A stretch of 64,000 nt of DNA from Vibrio crassostreae 9ZC13 (lineage in GTDB: Bacteria; Pseudomonadota; Gammaproteobacteria; Enterobacterales; Vibrionaceae): positions 186,731 to 250,730 of the forward strand of contig NZ_AJYZ02000041.1 in NCBI RefSeq assembly GCF_000272045.2, written 5' to 3'. Under the pieces are notes generated by a model that ran no database searches, had not been told where the DNA came from, and saw nothing but the letters and a program-made list of their open reading frames with translations. How positions within the stretch are numbered: the first letter of the stretch is position 1; each line of letters begins with the position of its first letter. A program made the position numbers and the translations under genes. This document shows positions 27,963-36,667 of this stretch, one piece after another.

Positions 27963-30002
27963 TTAGTTCTTATGACGGCGGTTTTGGGCAAACAACTCTT
28001 CGACATCTTGTTTTGGTTGCGGACGGTAGAAGTGGAAGCCTTGAATCGAACTACAGTTGAGGTTCGATAGCAGAGTTGCTTGCTCACTGGTTTCGACACC
28101 TTCAGCAACCACAGTTAAATCGAGAGATTTACCTAGGTTGATGATGTTTTCAATTACGGTGATTTGCTTTGGTAGGGTATCGATATCAGAGATGAAAGCT
28201 CGGTCTATTTTAAGCTCATCAATTGGGAAGCGAGCAAGGTAAGACAGTGAAGAGTAACCGGTACCAAAATCATCAATCGATAGAGCAAAGCCAAGTTTCT
28301 TGATGGCGTTAAGCATTTGAAGTGTGTGTTCACTATCACTCATTACCGCGCTTTCCGTTAGCTCGAACGTAATCGCACTTGGGTCAAGCTCGGTTGAGCG
28401 CAGCAGCTTTTCCATGTAATCAATCAGCTTTGGATTACCAAACTGTTCTGGTGAAAGGTTGATAGCCACTCGACCTGGAAGGATACCTTGCATCTTCCAG
28501 CGCTTAACCGTAGCAAATACTTCACGCATTACCACTCGGCCAAGTTGTTCAATAAGCCCTGCTCGTTCCGCCACAGGAATGAACGCGGCCGGACTGATAT
28601 AACCTTCGACAGGATGCTTCCAACGTACCAGAGCTTCAGCGCCGTTGATGGTGAAATCACGGGCATTCACTTTCGGTTGATACCAAACCTCAAGTCCATT
28701 TTGTTGCAGTGCTTTTTGGAGCTCTATCTCAAGCCACAGTCGCATACGCGCTTCTTTATTCATTTGTTCGTTGAACTTGATCAGACGATTACGACCACGA
28801 TCTTTCGCTTCATACATTGCTGTGTCTGCATTTTGCAGCAAGATACGAGCATCAGTACCATCTTGAGGAAAGCTCACACTACCAATAGAGCAGGCTAAGC
28901 GCTTGCTAAAGTGGTGAAGATCGAAGGGTTGATTGATCAGGGAAATGATCTTTTCAGCGAGCATTTCAGGTGTTCGCTGATGTTCAGGTTCTGGAAGGAT
29001 AATACCAAACTCATCCCCGCCTAAATGTCCAATCACGGCCTTACGAGGCAGTAAGCGTTTAAGACGCGAAGCGACCTCTTTAATCACCTTGTCACCGATG
29101 TGATGACCAAGTGAGTCATTGATATTTTTAAAGTTATCAATGTCTAAGTAGAGCATCACCACCGGCGTATCGTTGTGAATGAACTGCTCAAGACGCTTAG
29201 TAAACCCAACTCGATTGTAGAGTTTGGTCAGTGCATCTATGTAGGCATCTTCACTGTTTGCTGGTGTGTATTGTTTTGCGGTTTCTTGTGCGTCTTGAAT
29301 AAGCACCAGCTGAGTGTTGCTTCCAAGAACGGTGGTGGAGTCGATGTTGAGCTGGACCTTACGTTCAAAACCGCATCGCGCACCCGTTAAGCAAACCAAA
29401 CCAGACTCAGAAATAATAGAGCTGAGGTTATTATTGAAGACTGTTTTGGTTTGTTCATCGATAAATAGGCGTCCCAGCTGTTCGCCAATTAACTCTGTGG
29501 TTGAGTTAAAGCCAAGCAGGCGCGCTGCCGCTGGGTTGGATGACAAGATATAGTCACTTTCAACGAGCAGTAATCCGTCAGGGAGTAGTTGAGATAGTTT
29601 GTGGAATTTGGCTTCGGATTCTTCTAAAGAACGGACAAGTACTTGGTTTTCTGATGTGTCGAAGGCGTGAAAGACGATGTAGTCGGTTTTGTTGCCATTG
29701 GTAAGCGGAGATAGGCTGAAATGAAGGCTGGTATCGAGGTCTGTTTCGTTGAGGGTGACTTCGGCCTCAATCGTTTCGCCACTGAATGCACGCTCATAGT
29801 AAGGCTTGAGATGTTGGTAGAACTGTTCGCCCAATGTTTGGCGATCATTCATGCCTGCAAGCTCTGTTTGACTCAAACCAGCAATATCGCAGTAACGCTC
29901 ATTCACCATAAAATAGTTATGTTGAGCATCAAGTACTGCAAAAAAGAACGGACTATTTGCAGTTAGCTGGGTAAACCAATGTTGTAGTTGTTGGGGAGGC
30001 AT
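27963..30002 (-). CDS. PAS-GGDEF-EAL cyclic-di-GMP protein
   Basis: Soluble signalling protein of 679 residues from the ATG at 30002. There are two PAS-like domains (about 8-120 and 130-240), then a GGDEF domain with intact GGDEF at 328-332, and an EAL domain with EAL at 456-458 and the IDDFGTGYSS motif. Both catalytic signatures look intact, so synthesis, breakdown or both are possible. The I-site position reads PRKA instead of RxxD, so product inhibition through that site is unlikely. No membrane helix is seen. It is inserted between ubiUV and ubiT. PAS domains could sense redox or a small ligand, which would suit that neighbourhood, but this is speculation. Confidence 0.93.
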   Translation of the reverse strand: MPPQQLQHWFTQLTANSPFFFAVLDAQHNYFMVNERYCDIAGLSQTELAGMNDRQTLGEQFYQHLKPYYERAFSGETIEAEVTLNETDLDTSLHFSLSPLTNGNKTDYIVFHAFDTSENQVLVRSLEESEAKFHKLSQLLPDGLLLVESDYILSSNPAAARLLGFNSTTELIGEQLGRLFIDEQTKTVFNNNLSSIISESGLVCLTGARCGFERKVQLNIDSTTVLGSNTQLVLIQDAQETAKQYTPANSEDAYIDALTKLYNRVGFTKRLEQFIHNDTPVVMLYLDIDNFKNINDSLGHHIGDKVIKEVASRLKRLLPRKAVIGHLGGDEFGIILPEPEHQRTPEMLAEKIISLINQPFDLHHFSKRLACSIGSVSFPQDGTDARILLQNADTAMYEAKDRGRNRLIKFNEQMNKEARMRLWLEIELQKALQQNGLEVWYQPKVNARDFTINGAEALVRWKHPVEGYISPAAFIPVAERAGLIEQLGRVVMREVFATVKRWKMQGILPGRVAINLSPEQFGNPKLIDYMEKLLRSTELDPSAITFELTESAVMSDSEHTLQMLNAIKKLGFALSIDDFGTGYSSLSYLARFPIDELKIDRAFISDIDTLPKQITVIENIINLGKSLDLTVVAEGVETSEQATLLSNLNCSSIQGFHFYRPQPKQDVEELFAQNRRHKN

Positions 30003-30162
30003 CAAAGTACTACCAATTCTCCAAGAGCTTGAATATTCACTATCGATAAATATTTATTACTTTTTGTGTGGCTATCGATATTTACCTGTGAGTGCAGCGA
30101 TCCGCTGTAATTCTCATTACCTGAGTTACTATAACTGTGATTTTCAGGATATTAAAGGTCGA

Positions 30163-30188
30163 GTATCAAACAGAAGTTAATTTGATAC
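30163..30188. promoter_or_regulatory. Perfect inverted repeat upstream of ubiT
   Basis: GTATCAAA (30163-30170), 10 bases, TTTGATAC (30181-30188). It has the dimensions of a dimeric regulator site. The half-site is FNR-like (TTGAT) but the spacing does not fit the FNR consensus TTGAT-N4-ATCAA. Confidence 0.55.
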
Positions 30189-30260
30189 ATAACAGTAACT
30201 GAGATCTCAACATCATCTATGATGCATTCCATATTATTGACAAAGTTACGGATAAGTCAC

Positions 30261-30788
30261 GTGATAAACAAGATTCGCACTCAACTAGTTCAAAATGCCG
30301 CATCAATTTTGCGATCTCCAGTCCAGTTATTGCCTAAAACAGTACAAAAAAGAGCCTTATTGGAGGCGCTTAAGAATGTATTCAAGGAAGCTTTAGAGGA
30401 CGGTGACTTTGAGTTTTTAGAAGACAAATGGCTGAAAGTCTCAATAAAAGACATGGGGTTAAGTTGGTGTATTAGCTACAAAAATGAGCAACTGGTTGTA
30501 GCTGATAAAGAGGTGGTTGAAGATGTAAGCTTTAGCGGCAATCTTAACGATCTTGTGTTGATTGCGGGGCGTAAAGAAGACCCAGATACGCTTTTCTTCC
30601 AACGTAGACTGTCTATTGAAGGCGATACCGAGCTCGGTTTAGAAGTTAAAAACTTGATGGATAGCGTAGATTTGGACTTATTGCCGACTCCTATGAAAAC
30701 TTTGTTAAATCAATTAGCTGATTTTGTGCAGAAGGGAGTACAATCCCCAGATACACAAAGTGAGGTAATGAATGCTTATTCGAACTGA
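30261..30788 (+). CDS. ubiT: UbiT, SCP2-domain lipid carrier for anaerobic ubiquinone synthesis
   Basis: Sterol-carrier-protein-2 domain protein (YhbT) that binds the ubiquinone intermediates acted on by UbiU-UbiV. It is recognised by the C-terminal core (GRKEDPDTLFFQRRLSIEGD, then TELGLEVKNLMD), near identical in type to E. coli UbiT. The GTG at 30261 is chosen because it aligns with the E. coli N-terminus (VINKIRTQLVQ) and has GGATAAG upstream. An ATG at 30219 would add 14 residues. It overlaps the yhbS start by 17 bases. Confidence 0.9.
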   Translation: MINKIRTQLVQNAASILRSPVQLLPKTVQKRALLEALKNVFKEALEDGDFEFLEDKWLKVSIKDMGLSWCISYKNEQLVVADKEVVEDVSFSGNLNDLVLIAGRKEDPDTLFFQRRLSIEGDTELGLEVKNLMDSVDLDLLPTPMKTLLNQLADFVQKGVQSPDTQSEVMNAYSN

Positions 30789-31275
30789 AGCACCGGCAGA
30801 TATACTTGTCATTGATCGTTTATTGAAATCTGTTTTTGAAACAGATGCAGAAGCTAACTTGGTTATGAGCTTGCGTGAGAATAGCCATTTAACGCTATCG
30901 CTGGTGGCTTGTTCTGATGAAGGCGAGGTGGTTGGTCACCTGATGTTTAGCCCTATCACTCTTGATGGCGACGATCATAACTGGCAAGGGCTTGCGCCTC
31001 TCGCTGTGAAAGAAGAGTTCCGCAACCAAGGCATTGCCAAATCTCTAGTTGAAGATGCGTTTTCCACTTTGGTTGATTTTGGTTACCCAGCTTGCGTTGT
31101 GTTGGGTGACCCTGCTTATTACAGCCGCTTTGGTTTCAAGGCTGCGAGCGAGTTTGGCCTGAGTTGTGTTTGGGATGTGCCTGAAGGTGCTTTCCAAGCG
31201 ATTGAATTGGTAAACGGTGCGTTTGCTGGACATGCTGGTGAGATTGCTTACAGCCCCGAGTTCAACGACTTATAA
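30772..31275 (+). CDS. yhbS: YhbS-like GNAT acetyltransferase
   Basis: A 167-residue GCN5-related N-acetyltransferase. The acetyl-CoA-binding motif is visible as APLAVKEEFRNQGIAKSLVE (near residues 75-94), and GFKAASEFGL lies in the C-terminal half. It overlaps ubiT by 17 bases, so the two are translationally coupled; the same yhbT-yhbS pair occurs in E. coli. Substrate unknown. Confidence 0.9.
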   Translation: MLIRTEAPADILVIDRLLKSVFETDAEANLVMSLRENSHLTLSLVACSDEGEVVGHLMFSPITLDGDDHNWQGLAPLAVKEEFRNQGIAKSLVEDAFSTLVDFGYPACVVLGDPAYYSRFGFKAASEFGLSCVWDVPEGAFQAIELVNGAFAGHAGEIAYSPEFNDL

Positions 31276-31315
31276 GCTGATTTATCACGCAACAAGATAC
31301 AAACTGATTTAGTCT

Positions 31316-31347
31316 AAATAAAGGAGCTTGATGCTCCTTTATTTTTT
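31316..31347 (+). terminator. Terminator after yhbS
   Basis: AAATAAAGGAGC (31316-31327) pairs perfectly with GCTCCTTTATTT (31333-31344), with a T tail. Confidence 0.9.
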
Positions 31348-31473
31348 GTTAGTATCAGCCCTGCTCTAATAAGCGCTCTTTCAATAGAGGCAGCTTTCAC
31401 AAAACTAGTTCTAACAAACTTCTGGTTTCAATAAACTTTGGCTCCAATAAACTTAAGGTTACTACCGCTAGAT

Positions 31474-31872
31474 ATGTCACAAACACACGCGCAATACCTA
31501 CATGAGATGGGCATTAGCCAATGGGAACTAAGTCACCCAGAGCGTTTAGCAGGTTATGAATCTGAATTGACTCCGCTCTCGAGCGATTGCAAGTTACTGT
31601 TGGTTTCGCCTGAAAAGCCTCAGGAAGATCTCGCCGTGATGTTTGAGCGAGTACTCAAAAGTATCAAGCTCGACTTATCTCAGGCTTTACACCTTCAACC
31701 GCAACACTTGTCTACTGTGGATTTAGGTTCGGTTGAGTGGATATGGTTTGCTGGTTGTGAGTCGGCTCAAGAGCTGAAGGCTAAAACACTTCAATCGCCA
31801 TTACTGTCTGACATTAACGGTAACAACCAACACCGCCGCGACTTATGGCAACAAATTTGTGCTTATGACTAA
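31474..31872 (+). CDS. holD: DNA polymerase III psi subunit
   Basis: Clamp-loader accessory protein that links the gamma complex to chi/SSB. It is 132 residues from the ATG at 31474; the N-terminus SQTHAQYLHEMGISQWELS matches the conserved psi start that binds chi. The C-terminus ends RRDLWQQICAYD, also conserved. An upstream TTG at 31438 lacks a ribosome-binding site and adds non-conserved residues. It overlaps rimI by 8 bases, the common holD-rimI pair. Confidence 0.9.
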   Translation: MSQTHAQYLHEMGISQWELSHPERLAGYESELTPLSSDCKLLLVSPEKPQEDLAVMFERVLKSIKLDLSQALHLQPQHLSTVDLGSVEWIWFAGCESAQELKAKTLQSPLLSDINGNNQHRRDLWQQICAYD

Positions 31873-32320
31873 TCAATTTTTACCGACTTCACAACAACAC
31901 CTAGACGCCATTTGGAAGATAGAGCAGGCCGCGCATTCTCACCCTTGGTCTGAAAATATGATCCGAGATCTTGATAGCCGAGGCGCTTGTCATCATGTCC
32001 TTGAAGTTGATGGACAAGTGGTGGGCTATTTCTTCGCGCAAAACATCGTTGGCGAAGTCACATTGCTTAATATCGCGGTAGACCCAAGCCAGCAAGGCAA
32101 AGGGTATGGAAAAGCGTTAACGGAACATTTCCTTGATATGTGTGAGCAAGCTGACGCTGAAAGCGCTTGGCTGGAAGTTCGCGAAAGTAATGTGAACGCG
32201 TTTAATCTTTACGAAAAGGCAGGCTTCAACGAAGTTGATCGCCGTCGTAATTACTATCCAACTAAACAAGGCAACGAAGATGCCATCATTATGAGCTATC
32301 TTTTTATGTCTTTTAGCTAG
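31865..32320 (+). CDS. rimI: Ribosomal protein S18-alanine N-acetyltransferase RimI
   Basis: GNAT enzyme that acetylates the N-terminal Ala of ribosomal protein S18. It is 151 residues from the ATG at 31865 inside the end of holD. Motifs: IEQAAHSHPWSE (substrate side), NIAVDPSQQGKGYGKALTE (acetyl-CoA loop) and the C-terminal YEKAGFNEVDRRRNYYP, diagnostic for RimI. A GTG at 31859 is an alternative start. Confidence 0.94.
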   Translation: MTNQFLPTSQQHLDAIWKIEQAAHSHPWSENMIRDLDSRGACHHVLEVDGQVVGYFFAQNIVGEVTLLNIAVDPSQQGKGYGKALTEHFLDMCEQADAESAWLEVRESNVNAFNLYEKAGFNEVDRRRNYYPTKQGNEDAIIMSYLFMSFS

Positions 32321-32392
32321 TCATGTTACGTCTTTTCGCTAACTAGATAGCTAATCACAAAATTAGCCAAAAAATAGGGTGTAAACTGACCC

Positions 32393-32421
32393 TTTAGAAA
32401 GTGATACGCTTTCTGTATAAT
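32393..32421 (+). promoter_or_regulatory. Putative prfC promoter
   Basis: TTTAGA (32393-32398), 17 bases, TATAAT (32416-32421). The start would be near 32428, immediately before the hairpin at 32437-32463. Confidence 0.55.
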
Positions 32422-32436
32422 CCGCACACAGAATTC

Positions 32437-32466
32437 AAGGGCAAGTATTATCTACTTGCCCTTTTT
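32437..32466 (+). terminator. Hairpin terminator/attenuator ahead of prfC
   Basis: AAGGGCAAGTA (32437-32447) pairs perfectly with TACTTGCCCTT (32453-32463), followed by T's. It ends the holD-rimI transcript and, because it lies downstream of a TATAAT box, could also attenuate prfC. Confidence 0.8.
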
Positions 32467-32492
32467 ACGCTTTAGATCAGCAAAGGGCGACT

Positions 32493-34073
32493 ATGTCTTT
32501 CCAACAAGAAGTGAGCAAACGTAGAACGTTTGCGATTATCTCTCACCCGGATGCGGGTAAAACCACGATTACTGAAAAAGTTCTTTTATTCGGAAACGCG
32601 ATTCAAAAAGCGGGTACCGTAAAAGGCCGTGGCTCTAACCAGCACGCTAAATCTGACTGGATGGAGATGGAAAAAGAACGTGGTATCTCGGTAACTACGT
32701 CGGTAATGCAATTCCCATACAATGATTGCCTAGTAAACCTACTAGATACTCCAGGACACGAAGATTTCTCGGAAGATACGTACCGTACGCTAACAGCGGT
32801 TGATTCATGTTTGATGGTTATCGATGCTGCGAAAGGTGTCGAGGATCGTACTCGTAAACTAATGGAAGTAACACGTCTGCGTGATACGCCAATCGTAACG
32901 TTTATGAACAAACTTGACCGTGACGTTCGTGACCCAATGGAAGTGCTTGATGAAGTAGAGAGCGAGCTAGGTATGGCTTGTGCTCCAATCTCATGGCCAA
33001 TTGGTTGCGGTAAAGAGTTTAAAGGTGTTTACCACATTCACCGTGATGAAACGATCTTGTATGAATCTGGCCACGGCCACGAGATCCAAGAAGTTCGTAT
33101 CATCAAAGGTCTAGATAACCCTGAGCTAGATGAAGCAGTAGGTGCTGATCTTGCGGAAAGCGTACGTGAAGAGCTAGAGCTTGTTATCGGTGCTTGTCCT
33201 GAGTTTGATCATGAACTGTTCCTAGCGGGTGAACTAACGCCGGTTTACTTCGGTACTGCATTGGGTAACTTTGGTGTTGACCACATGCTTGATGGTCTAA
33301 CGAAGTGGGCTCCTGCACCTCAAACGCGCCAAGCGAATGAGCGTGATGTAGAAGCGACAGAAGAGAAATTCTCTGGTTTCGTGTTTAAGATCCAAGCAAA
33401 CATGGATCCAAAACACCGTGACCGTATCGCATTCATGCGTATCGTATCAGGTACTTACGACCAAGGCATGAAGATGAACCATGTTCGTACTGGTAAGAAC
33501 GTAAGTATTTCGGATGCGGTAACCTTCATGGCGGGCGACCGTGCGCGTGCTGAAAAAGCATACGCTGGTGACATTATCGGTCTACATAACCACGGTACTA
33601 TCCAGATTGGTGATACCTTTACTCAAGGTGAGAGCCTTAAGTTCGCTGGTATTCCTAACTTCGCACCTGAGCTATTCCGTCGTATCCGTCTACGCGATCC
33701 ACTGAAGCAGAAGCAACTTCTAAAAGGCTTAGTTCAGCTTTCAGAAGAGGGCGCAGTACAAGTATTCCGTCCTATGCAAAACAACGACCTGATCGTTGGT
33801 GCGGTTGGTGTGCTTCAGTTCGACGTGGTTGTAGCGCGCTTGAAAGCGGAATACAACGTAGAAGCTATCTACGAAGGTGTTAACGTTGCAACAGCTCGTT
33901 GGGTTGAATGTGATGACGCTAAGAAACTTGAAGAATTCAAACGTAAGAACCAATCTAACCTAGCGCTAGATGGCGGTGATAACCTGTCTTACATCGCACC
34001 AACTATGGTGAACTTGAACCTAGCTTCTGAACGTTTCCCTGAAGTTCAATTCCGAGCGACGCGCGAGCACTAA
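32493..34073 (+). CDS. prfC: Peptide chain release factor 3
   Basis: Translational GTPase that recycles RF1/RF2 from the ribosome after termination. It is 526 residues. The G domain begins with [29 protein letters not shown] is switch I and [17 protein letters not shown] the switch II region, with NKLDRD as the base-recognition motif. The C-terminal domains end in [12 protein letters not shown]. Length and motifs match RF3 rather than EF-G. Confidence 0.97.
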   Translation: MSFQQEVSKRRTFAIISHPDAGKTTITEKVLLFGNAIQKAGTVKGRGSNQHAKSDWMEMEKERGISVTTSVMQFPYNDCLVNLLDTPGHEDFSEDTYRTLTAVDSCLMVIDAAKGVEDRTRKLMEVTRLRDTPIVTFMNKLDRDVRDPMEVLDEVESELGMACAPISWPIGCGKEFKGVYHIHRDETILYESGHGHEIQEVRIIKGLDNPELDEAVGADLAESVREELELVIGACPEFDHELFLAGELTPVYFGTALGNFGVDHMLDGLTKWAPAPQTRQANERDVEATEEKFSGFVFKIQANMDPKHRDRIAFMRIVSGTYDQGMKMNHVRTGKNVSISDAVTFMAGDRARAEKAYAGDIIGLHNHGTIQIGDTFTQGESLKFAGIPNFAPELFRRIRLRDPLKQKQLLKGLVQLSEEGAVQVFRPMQNNDLIVGAVGVLQFDVVVARLKAEYNVEAIYEGVNVATARWVECDDAKKLEEFKRKNQSNLALDGGDNLSYIAPTMVNLNLASERFPEVQFRATREH

Positions 34074-34100
34074 TTTCTCCGCGATCTATTCGAGTTAAAC

Positions 34101-34134
34101 AAAAACGTCTATTGTTCTGCAATAGGCGTTTTTT
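34101..34134 (+). terminator. Terminator after prfC
   Basis: AAAAACGTCTATTG (34101-34114) pairs with CAATAGGCGTTTTT (34120-34133), with one G-U pair, and a T tail. Confidence 0.88.
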
Positions 34135-34178
34135 AATGCGTTTTATTTAAGGTTTAAAGGCTGAGACTTGAGGTAAGT

Positions 34179-34334
34179 ATGTTGGGTTGGATAAAAACTT
34201 GGGTTAAAAGATATGATAAGTGGTGTGAAGAGCTTGGCTTAACGCCTGAGAACAAGCGCAGTTGTGTTGCTTATCGTCGTGATCCTCAAGGGAAACAAAT
34301 GGAGAGTAGGGAAAATGACACAGCAAATAAGTGA
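34179..34334 (+). CDS. Small 51-residue protein, DUF5363-like, coupled to tatD
   Basis: ATG at 34179 with GAGGTAA seven bases upstream, TGA at 34332-34334. The protein starts MLGWIKTWVKRYDKWCEELG and is rich in Trp and charged residues, with LTPENKRSCVAYRRDPQG in the middle. No signal peptide or membrane helix is visible. The last 20 bases overlap the tatD start, so the two are probably translated together. I connect it to the DUF5363 family from memory of small vibrio/pasteurellacean proteins next to TatD hydrolases; function unknown. Confidence 0.75.
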   Translation: MLGWIKTWVKRYDKWCEELGLTPENKRSCVAYRRDPQGKQMESRENDTANK

Positions 34335-35127
34335 CTTTCCGCTGTTTGATACTCATTGCCACGCGGATTTTGAGGCGTTTGAGCAAGGTTTTACACCTGA
34401 TCAAACTATTGATGGCTATCTTAAAGAAGCGAAACAAGCGCAAGTCGAGAAGTTAATCATCCCTTCTATTGGCCAAAGTAACTGGAGGAAGCTCGATGAA
34501 ATCGCTCAATCTCACCCCAATGTTTACTATGCATTAGGCTTCCATCCTTACTTTTTAGAGCAGGCCAATGACGAACAATTTTCGGAACTTCGCCAATTAC
34601 TCGCTTCAAAAAACAGCCAATGTGTCGCGATAGGTGAGTGCGGGCTCGACTTTTTTGTGGACGTTGAACGAGAGAAACAAGAGCGCTTTTTCATCCAACA
34701 AATGGAACTTGCCAAGGCGTTTGAGCTGCCTTTAATCATCCATGAGAGGAAGTCTTATAACCGACTTATTGAGTTGTTAAAGCAACACAAGTTTACTTTT
34801 GGAGGGGTCATTCACGGTTTTTCTGGGAGTGAACAGCAAGCTTTGGCGTGGATCAAGCTCGGTTTCTATATTGGCGTCGGTGGAACGATAACTTACCCAA
34901 GAGCGCAAAAAACACGCACAACCATCGCAAAATTGCCCCTTGAATGTCTGGTATTGGAAACGGATGCTCCGGACATGCCCATGTATGGAAACCAAGGAAA
35001 TGTTAATCATTCCAAATATTTAGTTACGATCTTAAATGAACTTTTTTTGCTTAGAAAAGAGCCAAAGCAATCGATTGCAGCGCAAATTTGGCAAAATAGC
35101 CATCGCGCATTCGGTATATGTGAATAA
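34315..35127 (+). CDS. TatD-family metal-dependent deoxyribonuclease/hydrolase
   Basis: TIM-barrel metallohydrolase of 270 residues from the ATG at 34315. Metal ligands appear in the order expected for TatD: FDTHCHADFE near residues 11-20, GECGLDFF near 105, IIHERKS near 140, and the late ETDAPDMP. The family contains 3'-5' DNases active in repair. An upstream start at 34264 would overlap most of the small preceding gene and lacks a good ribosome-binding site. It may be a paralogue (YjjV-like) rather than tatD itself. Confidence 0.9.
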   Translation: MTQQISDFPLFDTHCHADFEAFEQGFTPDQTIDGYLKEAKQAQVEKLIIPSIGQSNWRKLDEIAQSHPNVYYALGFHPYFLEQANDEQFSELRQLLASKNSQCVAIGECGLDFFVDVEREKQERFFIQQMELAKAFELPLIIHERKSYNRLIELLKQHKFTFGGVIHGFSGSEQQALAWIKLGFYIGVGGTITYPRAQKTRTTIAKLPLECLVLETDAPDMPMYGNQGNVNHSKYLVTILNELFLLRKEPKQSIAAQIWQNSHRAFGICE

Positions 35128-35150
35128 AATCGAAGGTTTTTGTTTATCGT

Positions 35151-35187
35151 TTGCGTAAATTGCACCGAGCTTGTGATTTGGGTCACA
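35151..35187 (+). promoter_or_regulatory. CRP box, with CytR-like half-sites, upstream of nupC
   Basis: TGTGA (35172-35176), six bases, TCACA (35183-35187) is a perfect cAMP-CRP consensus. Just upstream TTGCG (35151-35155) and TTGCA (35160-35164) resemble CytR half-sites. CytR binds beside CRP at nucleoside genes in E. coli and vibrios. The CRP part is strong; the CytR part is inference. Confidence 0.8.
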
Positions 35188-35331
35188 TTTGCGTGTGAAT
35201 GGTACATGAATCTTCTACGAAAGTGTGAGGACGGCATTACTTTATTAGTGGTCGCATGAGTATAATTGCCTCCGCTTTATAGCCCCATTTTGTAACACGC
35301 CAATAAATAACTAATAAGGAAGTCATAAACT

Positions 35332-36594
35332 ATGAGCCTGTTTATGAGCCTAGTCGGAATGGTTGCACTGATCGCAATCGCAGTACTACTATCTGACAAC
35401 CGCAAAGCTATTAATCTAAGAACAGTGGGTGGCGCTTTCGCTATCCAATTCGCACTTGGTGCATTCGTACTTTACATCCCTTGGGGTCGTGATCTACTTG
35501 CAGGTTTCTCTGCTGGTGTAGCAAACGTGATCGACTACGGTAAAGACGGTACTGGTTTCCTATTCGGCAGCCTAGTTAACTTCTCAGTTGACGGTATCGG
35601 TTTCATCTTTGCTTTCCAAGTACTACCAACTCTGATTTTCTTCTCTGCACTTATCTCTGTACTTTACTACATTGGTGTTATGCAAATTGTAATCAAAGTT
35701 CTTGGTGGTGGTCTTCAGAAAGCTCTAGGTACTTCTCGCGCCGAGTCTATGTCTGCAGCAGCAAACATCTTCGTTGGTCAAACTGAAGCACCTCTAGTTG
35801 TTCGTCCATTTGTTCCTAAAATGACTAACTCTGAACTATTCGCAGTAATGTGTGGTGGTTTGGCTTCTGTAGCTGGTGGTGTACTAGCGGGTTACGCATC
35901 TATGGGTGTACCTCTAGAGTACCTTGTAGCAGCATCATTCATGGCAGCACCAGGTGGTCTACTATTCGCTAAAATCATCAAGCCTGAAACAGATACGCCA
36001 GACGACAACATCGCTGACGAAATGGACGGTGGCGATGACAAACCAGCTAACGTTATCGACGCAGCAGCAGGTGGCGCATCAGTTGGTCTACAACTAGCAC
36101 TTAACGTTGGTGCAATGCTACTAGCATTCATCGGTCTAATTGCTCTAATCAACGGTATCCTAGGTGGCATCGGTGGTTGGTTCGGTATGGAAAACCTAAC
36201 TCTAGAACTTCTTCTAGGTTGGATCTTCGCACCGCTAGCATTCATCATTGGTGTTCCATGGGAAGAAGCAACTATCGCTGGTTCTTTCATTGGTCAGAAG
36301 ACAGTTGTTAACGAATTCGTTGCATACCTAAACTTCGTACCATACGTTGGTGAAAACGCTCAAGTTGTTGCAGCAACTGGTCAAGTGATGTCTGAGAAGA
36401 CTCAAGCTATCATCGCATTCGCACTATGTGGTTTCGCAAACCTTTCTTCAATTGCGATTCTTCTAGGTGGTCTAGGTGGTATTGCACCAAGCCGTCGCCA
36501 CGACATCGCACGTATGGGTGTTAAAGCGGTAATTGCTGGTACTCTATCTAACCTGATGGCAGCAACAATTGCTGGCTTCTTCCTGTCTTTCTAA
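35332..36594 (+). CDS. nupC: Concentrative nucleoside transporter (CNT/NupC family)
   Basis: Inner-membrane Na+-coupled nucleoside importer. At 420 residues it closely resembles the V. cholerae CNT whose structure is known. It starts MSLFMSLVGMVALIAIAVLL and has NIFVGQTEAPLVVRPFVPKM, in which the Gln-Thr-Glu residues bind nucleoside. The later IAFALCGFANLSSIAILLGG is the second substrate motif. There are eight or more hydrophobic segments, with re-entrant hairpins. It lies upstream of deoC-deoA-deoB-deoD, so import and catabolism are adjacent. The perfect CRP box upstream suggests catabolite control. Confidence 0.97.
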   Translation: MSLFMSLVGMVALIAIAVLLSDNRKAINLRTVGGAFAIQFALGAFVLYIPWGRDLLAGFSAGVANVIDYGKDGTGFLFGSLVNFSVDGIGFIFAFQVLPTLIFFSALISVLYYIGVMQIVIKVLGGGLQKALGTSRAESMSAAANIFVGQTEAPLVVRPFVPKMTNSELFAVMCGGLASVAGGVLAGYASMGVPLEYLVAASFMAAPGGLLFAKIIKPETDTPDDNIADEMDGGDDKPANVIDAAAGGASVGLQLALNVGAMLLAFIGLIALINGILGGIGGWFGMENLTLELLLGWIFAPLAFIIGVPWEEATIAGSFIGQKTVVNEFVAYLNFVPYVGENAQVVAATGQVMSEKTQAIIAFALCGFANLSSIAILLGGLGGIAPSRRHDIARMGVKAVIAGTLSNLMAATIAGFFLSF

Positions 36595-36633
36595 TTAGTT
36601 AGAAATCGATATATAGACGCCATAATAATATCG

Positions 36634-36667
36634 CCCCGTAGCAAGAAATTGCTGCGGGGCTTTTTTG
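36634..36667 (+). terminator. Terminator after nupC
   Basis: GCCCCGTAGCAA (36634-36645) pairs with TTGCTGCGGGGC (36650-36661), with one U-G, and a T6 tail. Confidence 0.9.
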
